64,000 bases of DNA from positions 156,292 through 220,291 of the forward strand of contig JAXMAF010000009.1 in assembly GCA_046350555.1 (NCBI GenBank). Reading direction: 5' to 3'. The DNA is from JAXMAF01 sp046350555 (GTDB lineage: Bacteria > Planctomycetota > Phycisphaerae > Phycisphaerales > SM1A02). Under the pieces are notes generated by a model. That model was not told the DNA's origin and did not search any database. It worked only from the letters and a program-made list of their open reading frames with translations. This document shows positions 38,449 through 47,660 of this stretch, one piece after another. Position 1 is the first letter of the stretch, and the number at the start of each line of letters is the position of its first letter. Made by a program: the position numbers and the translations under genes.

Positions 38449-41400
38449 ATGCCAGAGAGACCGGCGAACGGCACGCCCAGGAAGGTCTTCGTCAGCTACG
38501 TCTGGGCCGACCAGGCGGCGGTGCTCGCGCTCGTCGAGGCCCTTCGAGCCAGCGGGATCGACGCGTGGTTCGATCTCTTCGAGGTCAAGCCGGGCGACGA
38601 CATCGTCGCGCGGATGAACGAGGGGTTGGAGAGGTGCGACGTCGCGATCGCCGTCTTCTCGAAGCACTCCCGTGAGACGGGCTGGGCCAGCGCCGGGGTG
38701 AGCTACCTCACGTACGCCCGGGTCGCCGAGGGCAAGCCGCTCATTCCCGTTGCCGCCGACGACACGCCGTACATCCCGCCGCTGCTGCGGCCCCTTGCGC
38801 GGCGGGGCATCGATCAGGTCGATGCGATCATCGAGGCGATCGAGCATCGCGGCGCGCCCCCGCCGCTGGGGTCGCGTCCGACGAGTCGCGTGCACCGCGT
38901 TCGCTTCGTGCTCGAGCGGGCGCAGGGCGACGGCTTCACGGTCGCCGTCGAGCTCGACGGACGCTCCTGCGGCGCGCCGACGCCCGCTCGACTCACCTCC
39001 GCGCTGATCGCGGCGCGCGGCGCGTTCCTCGCCGGCTTCCACCATGGCGTGCGCCGCAGTCCGCAGCAGGCGGAGCACGCGGCGCAGGAACGCTCGTTGG
39101 TCCAGCTGGGCACCGCACTCTGCGACGCGTGCCTGTCGCGCGACGCAACCGAGCAGCTCGTGGAGCTTCTCGATGGCGCTGGCAAGCAGGTGGGGACGAC
39201 GATCGAGGTCGTCTTCGACGCGAGCGATCCAGAACTTCTCGGCCTCCCCTTCGAAGCGCTTCGCCTTCCGGTCGACGGCCTGCCCGCGGGGCGACTGCTC
39301 GCGACCGAGCCCGCGGTCGTCATCTTCCGTCGGCCGCTGGGCACCAAGCCGCCGCCGCACGTGGCGCTCGCGGGGCCGCTCAAGATCCTCGTCGCGGTCG
39401 GCGCACCGGATGAAGGGAACACGACCTCGGTGGTGCTCGACCACGAGCGCGAGCTGAACAACATCCTCGATGCGGTCGAGGGTGAACGGGGACATGAGAA
39501 CGTCGATGTCCGCTTTCTGGAGGTCGGCAGTCCGGACGAGATCGGCGCGGCGCTGGCGCACGACGCGTACCACGTGCTCCATCTCTCGTGCCACGGCATG
39601 CCGGGCAAGCTCGAGCTCGAGAACGAGGATGGCGAGGCGGTCCTGACCACGTCGACGGACCTGATGCGACCGGTGCGGGAGTCGCATCGACCGCTTCCGC
39701 TGGTGCTGCTCAACGCCTGTCACACCGGCGTCGCAGCGGGTCAGACGGCCAGTTTCGCCGAGGAACTGCTGCGTGCCGGCGTGCCCGCCGTGCTGGCGAT
39801 GCAGGCGGCGGTGAGCGACGGATACGCGACCGCCATCGCGCGGGAGTTCTTCGCCCAGCTCGTCGTCGTCGCCACGGAGCGACCCATGGCCAGCCGGGCG
39901 CTGGCCACGGCGCGCAAGGTGCTCGAACGCCAACGCGCCGAGGCGATCCGGCGCGGCGCACCGACACACGAGACGCAGCCGGAATACGCCACCGCGACGC
40001 TCTTCATCGCCGGGGAAGAGAAGCCCCTCGCCGACTTCGGTCTCGACAAGGCGCCGCTGCGAGCGCGAACGGTGCATCACTTCGGCGGCCCCGTTCCGCA
40101 GCTCGACATGGACGATCTCATCGGCCGTCGCAAGGAGCTTCGCGGGACGCTCCGCACGCTGCGCGGCACGAACGTGGCCGACGGGATCCCCGACCCGTCG
40201 GTTGGCGTGGTGCTGACCGGCATCGGCGGCGTCGGCAAGAGCGCCGTCGCGGGGCGCGCGATGCGCCGGCTGGTCGAGAGCGGTTTCCTGGTGCCGGCGC
40301 ACGTCGGCCGGTGGGACCTGGGTCGAATCGCAGGCGCCGTCGGCACCGCCATGGAGCGATCGGGCGTTCCTGCGATGCAGCGCGACGGCGCGCTCCTGGC
40401 CGATCCCCAGCTTCGCGACGAAGTCCGGACCCGGCTTCTGATCGATGTCCTGGCGGAGCACCCCATCGCGCTGGTGCTCGACGACTTCGAACAGAACCTC
40501 GCCCTCGGCGGCGGAACGTTCCTCGATCCGTCGCTTCCTGCGTATCTCGAACGCCTCGTCCAGTCCCTGCGGCGAGGTCGGCTGCTCGTCACGTGCCGCC
40601 ATCCCGTTCCGGGCTTCGACGCTCACCTTCGGCACATTCCGATCCCGCCATTGAGCCCTGCCGAGACGCGCAAGCTCTTTCGTCGCCTTCCTGCGCTGAA
40701 GGACCGCCCCTTCAGCGAACTCGCCGAGGTGCTTCGCGCCATCGGCGGTCACCCGCGCATGCTCGAGTTCGTGGACGCCCTCCTGCGCGGTGGAAAGGGC
40801 CGACTTCCGCATGTGACAACGAAGCTCAAGGCGACACTCGAGAAGGCTGGCGCCAACACGTCAGGCAGCGCCGCAACGCTCGACGAGGGCGTGCAGAAGG
40901 CCGTCCTGCTCGGCGCTCGCGATGTCTTCCTCGACGAATTGCTGGCGATCGCCCGCGCCGAGGGAATCGACGAGCTCTTGCTACAGGCGTCGGTCTCGAA
41001 TCTTCCGGTGACGGCTTCAGGGCTGGCCCGGATGCTCGCCGGCGGGTCCGGCACACCAACGCCATCGCAGATTGGCCACATCGTGAGCGCGCTCGCCCGC
41101 CTCGACGAACTGTCACTCCTCTTCCGTTTCGGCGAAGAGATCGGCTGGGTTCACCGCTGGACTGCCGAAGGACTCGCCCGTCTCACCGATGCGGCAGGAC
41201 ATCTCGAGCGGCACAACCGCGCCGGGCGCTATCGCCGGTGGCGCATCGAGAACGAAACGCACGCGCTGGACGACGGCATCGAAGCAATCCGCAACCATCT
41301 CACCGGCCGCGACTTCGACAGCGCGGCGGATATCGCCGAAGCGACCTGCGAAGCACTGACCAGACTCCGCCAAACCGCCGCTGCCGCCGCCCTCGCGTCG

Positions 41401-41955
41401 GAGGTTCTCGAGACCCTTCCGACCGACCATCCCAGCTTCGGCGTCCTCGCTGATGCCGAAGGACGGGCCCACCTCGCACTGGGAGAAATCGATCGCGCAA
41501 AGAAGAGATACGAGCAGTTGCATCATGTGTGGACTGCACGTGCAGCGGCGCATCCGGCACGCGCCGACTACCAGAGGGACCTCGCCGTCTCCCACGAGCG
41601 CATGGGCGACCTGTACAGCGCCCTCGGACTTGGAGAGCAGGCTCGCGCCCACTACCAACGCGATCTTGACATCGCCGAACGCCTCGCCGCAGCCGAGCCA
41701 GGACGCGCCGACTACCAGAGGGACCTCTCCGTCTCACACAACAAGATGGGCCACCTGTACCGCGCCCTCGGACTTGGAGAGCAGGCCGCGCTCCTTCCAG
41801 CGAGCACTCGACATCAGCGAACGCCTCGCCGCAGCCGAGCCAGGACGCGCCGACTACCAGAGGGACCTCTCCGTCTCACACAACAGGATGGGCGACCTGT
41901 ACAGCGCCCTCGGACTTGGAGAGCAGGCTCGCGCCCACTACCAACGCGATCTTGA
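38449..41955 (+). CDS. TIR-CHAT-STAND NTPase protein with TPR-like repeats, copy 1 (tail frameshifted)
   Basis: 1168 residues as read; GGAGG five bases before the ATG fixes the start. Domains in order: TIR (about 11-150; VFVSYVWADQAAV, WFDLFEVKPGDD), with the expected catalytic Glu replaced (W79-A-S-A-G83). A CHAT caspase-like protease has His pair LHLSCHG (H378, H382) and Cys in LLNACHTG (C424). A linker LDMDDLIGRRKELR leads to a STAND NTPase with Walker A GIGGVGKS (K597) and Walker B LVLDDFEQN (D678, D679). Helical regions follow to about 1000, then 48-residue repeats beginning ADYQRDLSVSHNKMGDLY. After the first repeat and a half the frame breaks near 41780 and this frame stops at 41955, while the repeats continue in another frame to 43180. 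Paralogue of the next large gene; probable abortive-infection or cell-death protein (inference). Confidence 0.85.
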   Translation: MPERPANGTPRKVFVSYVWADQAAVLALVEALRASGIDAWFDLFEVKPGDDIVARMNEGLERCDVAIAVFSKHSRETGWASAGVSYLTYARVAEGKPLIPVAADDTPYIPPLLRPLARRGIDQVDAIIEAIEHRGAPPPLGSRPTSRVHRVRFVLERAQGDGFTVAVELDGRSCGAPTPARLTSALIAARGAFLAGFHHGVRRSPQQAEHAAQERSLVQLGTALCDACLSRDATEQLVELLDGAGKQVGTTIEVVFDASDPELLGLPFEALRLPVDGLPAGRLLATEPAVVIFRRPLGTKPPPHVALAGPLKILVAVGAPDEGNTTSVVLDHERELNNILDAVEGERGHENVDVRFLEVGSPDEIGAALAHDAYHVLHLSCHGMPGKLELENEDGEAVLTTSTDLMRPVRESHRPLPLVLLNACHTGVAAGQTASFAEELLRAGVPAVLAMQAAVSDGYATAIAREFFAQLVVVATERPMASRALATARKVLERQRAEAIRRGAPTHETQPEYATATLFIAGEEKPLADFGLDKAPLRARTVHHFGGPVPQLDMDDLIGRRKELRGTLRTLRGTNVADGIPDPSVGVVLTGIGGVGKSAVAGRAMRRLVESGFLVPAHVGRWDLGRIAGAVGTAMERSGVPAMQRDGALLADPQLRDEVRTRLLIDVLAEHPIALVLDDFEQNLALGGGTFLDPSLPAYLERLVQSLRRGRLLVTCRHPVPGFDAHLRHIPIPPLSPAETRKLFRRLPALKDRPFSELAEVLRAIGGHPRMLEFVDALLRGGKGRLPHVTTKLKATLEKAGANTSGSAATLDEGVQKAVLLGARDVFLDELLAIARAEGIDELLLQASVSNLPVTASGLARMLAGGSGTPTPSQIGHIVSALARLDELSLLFRFGEEIGWVHRWTAEGLARLTDAAGHLERHNRAGRYRRWRIENETHALDDGIEAIRNHLTGRDFDSAADIAEATCEALTRLRQTAAAAALASEVLETLPTDHPSFGVLADAEGRAHLALGEIDRAKKRYEQLHHVWTARAAAHPARADYQRDLAVSHERMGDLYSALGLGEQARAHYQRDLDIAERLAAAEPGRADYQRDLSVSHNKMGHLYRALGLGEQAALLPASTRHQRTPRRSRARTRRLPEGPLRLTQQDGRPVQRPRTWRAGSRPLPTRS

Positions 41956-42860
41956 CATCGCCGAACGCCTCGCCGCAGCCGAGCCGGGACGCGCCGACTA
42001 CCAGAGGGACCTCGCCGTCTCACACGAGCGCATGGGCGACCTGTACCGCGCCCTCGGACTTGGAGAGCAGGCTCGCGCCTCCTTCCAGCGATCCCTCGAC
42101 ATCAGCGAACGCCTCGCCGCAGCCGAGCCGGGACGCGCCGACTACCAGAGGGACCTCTCCGTCTCACACAACAGGATGGGCGACCTGTACAGCGCCCTCG
42201 GACTTGGAGAGCAGGCTCGCGCCTCCTTCCAGCGATCGCTCGACATCATCGAACCCCTCGCCGCAGCCGAGCCGGGACGCGCCGACTACCAGAGGGACCT
42301 CTCCGTCTCACACAACAAGATGGGCGACCTGTACAGCGCCCTCGGGCTTGGAGAGCAGGCTCGCGCATCCTTCCAGCGATCCCTCGACATCCGCGAACGC
42401 CTCGCCGCAGCCGAGCCGGGACGCGCCGACTACCAGAGGGACCTCTCCGTCTCACACAACAAGATGGGCGACCTGTACCGCGCCCTCGGACTTGGAGAGC
42501 AGGCTCGCGCCTCCTTCCAGCGAGCGCTCGACATCATCGAACGCCTCGCCGCAGCCGAGCCAGGACGCGCCGACTACCAGAGGGACCTCTCCGTCTCACA
42601 CATCAAGATGGGCGACCTGTACCGCGCTCCTCGGACTTGGAGCGAGCGCGCTTCTTCCAGCGAGCGCTCGACATCATCGAACGCCTCGCCGCAGCCGAGC
42701 TGGACGCGCCGACTACCAGAGGGACCTCGCCGTCTCACACAGCAGGATGGGCGACCTGTACAACGCCCTCGGACTTGGACGCAGGCTCGCGCCTCCTTCC
42801 AGCGATCCCTCGACATCTTCGAACGCCTCGCCGCGGCCGAGCCAGGACGCGTTGACTACC
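41562..42860 (+). repeat. Array of nine 144-bp coding repeats, copy 1
   Basis: Unit starts (CGCCGACTACC) fall at 41562, 41706, 41848, 41992, 42136, 42280, 42424, 42568 and 42707; CGTTGACTACC at 42850 begins the unique tail. Spacings are 144, 142, 144, 144, 144, 144, 144, 139 and 143 bases. The irregular units carry indels: two single deletions around 41785-41800, one insertion and a five-base deletion near 42630-42655, and single deletions near 42700 and 42780. Units are nearly identical. Each encodes 48 residues of a TPR-like helical repeat (RDLSVSHNKMGDLYSALGLG). Confidence 0.92.
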
Positions 42861-43180
42861 AGAGGGACCTGTCGTGCTCGTACCAGCGCATGGGATTCCT
42901 ACACGTCGGCGAAGAGAACAAGGCGGATGCACTCCGGTTTTTCCAGAAGGATCTTGGCATCGCCGAGCGGCTTGCGGCGGCGGAGCCGTTGCGTGCCGAC
43001 TACCAGATTGACCTTGTCTCGTCGCTGATGACGGTTGCGCAATTGCGCGGTCGTGAGGGTGTCGGCGAGTTGCGCCGTGCGCTGGCGATCCTGCACGCGC
43101 TCAAGGGAGAGAATCGACTGCCGCCGACGCATGAGCCGTGGATCGCGAAGATCGAGGCGATGCTCGGTGGTGTGCAATGA
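41848..43180 (+). pseudogene. Detached repeat tail and C-terminus of the first TIR-CHAT-STAND protein
   Basis: From about 41790 the repeats are read two bases out of phase with the main frame and run as about five intact 48-residue units (SFQRSLDIIERLAAAEPGR type). A further phase change near 42630-42780 interrupts about 1.5 units before the last part returns to the same frame. The unique end has a degenerate repeat (YQRDLSCSYQRMGFLHVGEENKADALRFF) and a tail ending IAKIEAMLGGVQ. There is no evidence of independent translation; it is the natural C-terminus of the upstream gene if the indels are errors or are phase-variable. The following gene starts 25 bases after the stop. Confidence 0.7.
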
Positions 43181-43205
43181 TGGCCGAACAGAGGGGGCGG
43201 GTTCT

Positions 43206-46200
43206 TTGAGCGAGTCAGTCGCGCCGAAAAGGGTCTTCGTGAGTCACGCTTGGGCCGACAAGCCCGTCGTCGAGCCACTGGTCAACGCGCTGATCGCCCG
43301 CGGCGTCGACGCGTGGTATGACGGCTACGAGGTCGGTCCCGGCGATGACATCGTGGAGAAGATGAACAACGGACTTGCGAAGTGCGACGTCGGCCTGCTC
43401 GTCTTCTCGAGGAACACCGATCAAGGACGCTGGGTCAAGGCCGAGATCAACGCGCTCTTCCATGCCCGCGTGGAGGAAGGCAAGGTCCTGATCCCCGTGA
43501 TTGTCGGCGACGACGCGAAGATCCCGCCCCTCGTCAAGCCGCTCGCGCGGGTTCGCATCGAGGAGATCGATCGAATCCACGATGCCATCCACCACCGGCG
43601 CGTGAAGCCGCCGCTCGGTTCGTCGACCCGTGCGCCGGCCGGTTCGACGAGCGGTTTGTCGGGGCCGTCCCTGCGACACGACGTTCGGATCAGCCTGTCG
43701 CGAGCGAGTGCTTCAACCAACGCCATCGATGTGCAGGTCGAGATCGACGGCGAGACGATCGCGAAGGCGACCCACACGCGGATTCCCGACGATCTCGCGC
43801 AAGGATGCCGCGACTTTGCCACCCTCCTTGCCGACCTTCCCTCGGCCGCGACGCCCGGCCACCGCGCGGCGCTCGCCACTGCGCGAACGGCGCGCGAGGC
43901 GTCGATGGTCCGCTTGGGAAGTGCGCTGGCTGCGTTCTGCCTCCCGGGCGATGCCGGCGGGGCCGTCGCCGCGCTGCTCGCCAACGATGCGGCGCGTCCC
44001 GGGTCGTTGGTGGCGTTCGTCGTCGAGTCGAGCGATCCCGAGCTTCTTTCGCTGCCCTTCGAGGCGATGCGCGAACCCGGCGGCGCCCTCATCGTCGAGC
44101 ATCCGGGCGTGACGATGGTCCGCCGCCCGCCCGGTCTCGCGTGGACGTGGTCCGACGCGCTCGCTGGGCCGCTCAAGATCCTCGTCGCGGTCGGTGCTCC
44201 CGACGAGGGAACGACGAGATCGTCGGTGCTCGACCACGAGCGCGAGCTCTCCAACATCCTCGACGGGGTCGAACCGGCGCAGCGGCTGGAGAACGTCCAG
44301 GTTCGCGTGCTGGAGGCGAGTGAGCCCACGGTGATCGGCGAGGCGCTTCGCCGCGACCAGTTCCACATCCTGCACCTGACCTGTCATGGCAACGGCGAAG
44401 TGCTCGAGCTCGATGACGAGGACGGCCGGCCGGTGATGGCGACGGCGGACGAGCTTCTCGCGGCGTTCCGCGCCGCGGGACGACTGCTTCCGATGGTCTT
44501 CCTCAGCGCGTGCCATTCCGGCGCATCGACCGATTCGGTTCGCGCGGCGAGCGTGGCCGAGCAACTGCTGCGCGGCGGCGTTCCGGCGGTCCTGGCCATG
44601 CAAGGCGCGGTCAGCGATCGCTATGGCAGCGAGCTGGCGCGGGAGTTCTTCGAGCGCATGGCCGCGACGGAGGGAGTGCTCGCGAGCGAAGCCCTCGCGC
44701 AGGCGCGGCGGGCGCTCGAACAGGCGCGACGCCAACGCCTCGCGCGCGGAACCGCCGGCGCGGCGGGCATCGGCGGCGACGTCGATTGGGCGCTGCCCGA
44801 ATACGCCACCGCGGCCCTGTTTGTCGCCGGAATCGAAGCGCCCCTCGCGAACTTCGGACCCGACCGCGAGCCACTTCGTGTGCGGCCGGTGCAGGAACTC
44901 GCAGGGCCCGTCCCGCAACTCGACCTGGACGATCTCATCGGCCGCCGCCGCGAGATGCGCGAGACGCTGCGAGCGCTCCGCGACCAGCAGCGCCGGGCAG
45001 GTGTGGTGATCGCCGGCATCGGGGGTGTCGGCAAGAGCACGATCGCGGGCCGCGCGATGCGCCGGCTGGTCGAGGATGGTTTCGCGGTCGCGGCCCATCG
45101 CGGCCGCTGGGAGCTTGGGTCGGTGACGACGGCGATGGCCACGGCGATGACCGAGAAGCCGGCGCTGCGAGACCTCGCCGCGCTGCTCACGCGTCCCACC
45201 ATCGACGAGCGCGTTCGACTGAAGCTTGTCGAGAAGGCCCTCGCCGAGCATCCTGTCGTCCTCGTCCTGGATGACTTCGAGCAGAACCTGACCATCGATG
45301 GCTCGGCCTTCGTGACCGAGGACATCGCGGCCGTGATCGCCGCGCTCGTCGCCGCCGCGAAGCGCGGTCGACTGCTGATCACCAGCCGTCATCCGCTGCC
45401 GCCCGCGACACCGGTCATCGCCAGCCGGCTCGCGACCATCCATGTCGGCCCGCTCACCGATGCCGAGGTTCGGAAGCTCCTCATTCGCCTGCCGGGGTTG
45501 AGCGCGATCGCCCGTGCCGAACTCGTCCCGATCCTGCGAACCATCGGCAACCATCCGCGAATGCTCGAGTTCCTCGACGCGATCGTGCGCGGCGGCACCG
45601 GCCGCCTCGAACACGTCACCGAGAAACTCCGCGAGGTCGCCGCGAGGGAGGGCGTGGCCCTCGACGACACGACGCCCACGCTGACCGAGGCGGCGCGACA
45701 GACGATCCTTCTCGGTGCCCGCGACGTCTTCCTCGGCGACCTGCTCGATTCGGCGCGCCGCGCAGGCATCGACGAGGTCTTGCTCCAGGCGTCCGTCTCG
45801 AACCTGCCCGTGACCGCCGATGGTGTCGCGCACATGCTCGCGGACGGCGCCGCGCCCGAGGACGTGACGCGCATCGACGCGGCGCTCGATCGTCTGGAGG
45901 CGATGTCACTTGTCTACCGCCAGCCGGCGATGCCGCGCGCCGCGTGGATTCATCGCTGGACGGCGCAGGGGTTGGCGGCGCTGGTGGACAGCGCGGAACA
46001 CCGCGAGCGACACGCTCGCGCGGGGCGATATCGATTGAGCCTCGTTCAGCAAGGTGTCGGGTCGATCGACGACGCAATCGAGGCGGTGAAGAACTTCCTC
46101 GCGGGACGCGACTTCGATGCGGCGGGTGGCTTGGCCGAGTTGCTCTGCGACCTCTTCGCGAAGGGCAACAGCATGATCTCCGTCGCCGCGCTTGCCTCGG

Positions 46201-47547
46201 AGGTCCTCGAAACCCTGCCGACCGACCATCCCAGCTTCGGCGCCCTCGCTGATGCCGAAGGACGGGCCCACCTCGCACTGGGAGAAATCGATCGCGCGAA
46301 GAAGAGATACGAGCAATTGCATCATGTGTGGACTGCACGTGCAGCGGCGCATCCGGCGCGCGCCGACTGCCAGAGGGACCTCTCCGTCTCACACAACAAG
46401 ATGGGCGACCTGTACAGCGCCCTCGGACTTGGAGAGCAGGCTCGCGCCTCCTTCCAGAGATCCCTCGACATCATCGAACGCCTCGCCGCTGCCGAGCCAG
46501 GACGCGCCGACTACCAGAGGGACCTATCCGTCTCACACAACAAGATGGGCGACCTGTACAGCGCCCTCGGACTTGGAGAGCAGGCTCGCACATCCTTCCA
46601 GCGAGCACTCGACACCCGCGAACGCCTCGCCGCAGCCGAGCCAGGACGCGCCGACTACCAGAGGGACCTCTCCGTCTCACACAACAGGATGGGCGACCTG
46701 TACAGCGCCGCCCTCGGACTTGGAGAGCAGGCTCGCACATCCTTCCAGCGAGCCGCTCGAGATCTTCGAACGCCTCGCCGCAGCCGAGCCACGACGCGCC
46801 CGACTATCAGAGGGAACTCTCCGTCTCACACGACAGGATGGGCGACCTGTACCGCGCTCCTCGGACTTGGAGAGCAGGCTCGCGCCTCCTTCCAGCGAGC
46901 ACTCGACATCCGCGAACGCCTCGCCGCAGCCGAGCAGGACGCGCCGACTACCAGAGGGACCTCTCCGTCTCGCACAACAAGATGGGCGACCTGTACAGCG
47001 CCCTCGGACTTGGAGAGCAGAGCTCGCGCATCCTTCCAGCGAGCACACGACATCCGCGAACGCCTCGCAGCGGCCGAGCCAGGACGCGCCCGACTACCAG
47101 AGGGACCTCTCCGTCTCGCACATCAAGATGGGCGACCTGTACACCGCCCTCGGACTTGGAGAGCAGGCTCGCGCATCCTTCCGGCGAGCACTCGACATCA
47201 TCGAACGCCTCGCCGCAGCCGAGCCAGGACGCGCCGACTACCAAAGGGACCTTGCCGTGAGCTTCGAGCGGATGGCGACAACCTGTGCCGGGGTCGAGTC
47301 CCTTCGCTGGATCGACCGGGCGATCGACGTTCGGCGGCGCGTCGCCGAGTCCGATCCGACCGGTGCGATCGTGCAGCGCGAGCTTGCGATTGCGCTCATT
47401 CAGCGCGGACAGACCGCGAACGACGAGGCAGCGCTCGTCGAAGGCGCACGGATCATCGTGGAACTGAAGCGGCGCGGGGCGCTTGAGGCACAGTATTGGC
47501 CACTTGCCGAGCGGTTTGCCGGCCTCTTTGGCGGCGCGACGCCGTAG
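43206..47547 (+). CDS. TIR-CHAT-STAND NTPase protein with TPR-like repeats, copy 2 (repeat frameshifts)
   Basis: Starts at TTG 43206 with AGGGGG about eight bases upstream; no in-frame ATG precedes the TIR domain. TIR domain (2-140: VFVSHAWADKPVVEPL, WYDGYEVGPGDD) retains the catalytic Glu in RWVKAE (E80). CHAT protease has LHLTCHGNG (H390, H394) and LSACHSG (C436). Linker LDLDDLIGRRREMRE is followed by STAND NTPase with Walker A GIGGVGKST (K610) and LVLDDFEQN (D689, D690). Helical regions then lead to 48-residue repeats. The main frame stays open to 47486 but passes through six frame-shifting indels; the natural end (IVELKRRGALEAQYWPLAERFAG) is one frame over and stops at 47547. The 25-base gap to copy 1 suggests cotranscription. 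Confidence 0.83.
46361..47280 (+). repeat. Array of seven 144-bp coding repeats, copy 2
   Basis: Unit starts lie at 46361, 46505, 46649, 46797, 46942, 47087 and 47232, giving spacings of 144, 144, 148, 145, 145 and 145. The changes are an in-frame +3 (GCCGCC for GCC near 46707), +1 near 46755, +1 at the GCGCCCGAC of 46797, +1 at GCGCTCCTCGG near 46855, -1 near 46935, +1 near 47020 and +1 at 47087. The last unit decays into the unique C-terminus. Repeat DNA is nearly identical to that of copy 1. Confidence 0.92.
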
Positions 47548-47627
47548 GAGAAGCCGTCTCGATCGCGTTGCGGCGGCGGCGCCGCACACGCGCCTTGGCG
47601 CGAACGACGCCGATGGCGTGCGAGATG

Positions 47628-47660
47628 CGTCGCGGTTGACGCTCGCGCCATCCTCATCAG
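47628..47660 (-). repeat. Fragment of the interspersed repeat, copy F
   Basis: GGTTGACGCTCGCGCC followed by CATCAGCC matches the two ends of copy C (AGTTGACGCTCGCGCC ... GCATCAGCC) with the centre missing. It overlaps the ribD stop at 47657 and has the same orientation relative to the upstream gene as the other copies. The match is short. Confidence 0.4.

Noticed and set aside
38365..40812. Large minus-strand open frame opposite the TIR-CHAT gene
   Set aside because: The plus strand encodes recognisable domains with conserved catalytic residues in this interval, and the minus translation has no recognisable features.
41300..42932. Minus-strand Arg-rich frames through the 144-bp repeats (RRGPSGSRRV type)
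   Set aside because: They arise because the repeat lacks stops in most frames; no start signal or independent support.
41562..47280. CRISPR array
   Set aside because: Units are 144 bp, contiguous, coding and have no short unique spacers.
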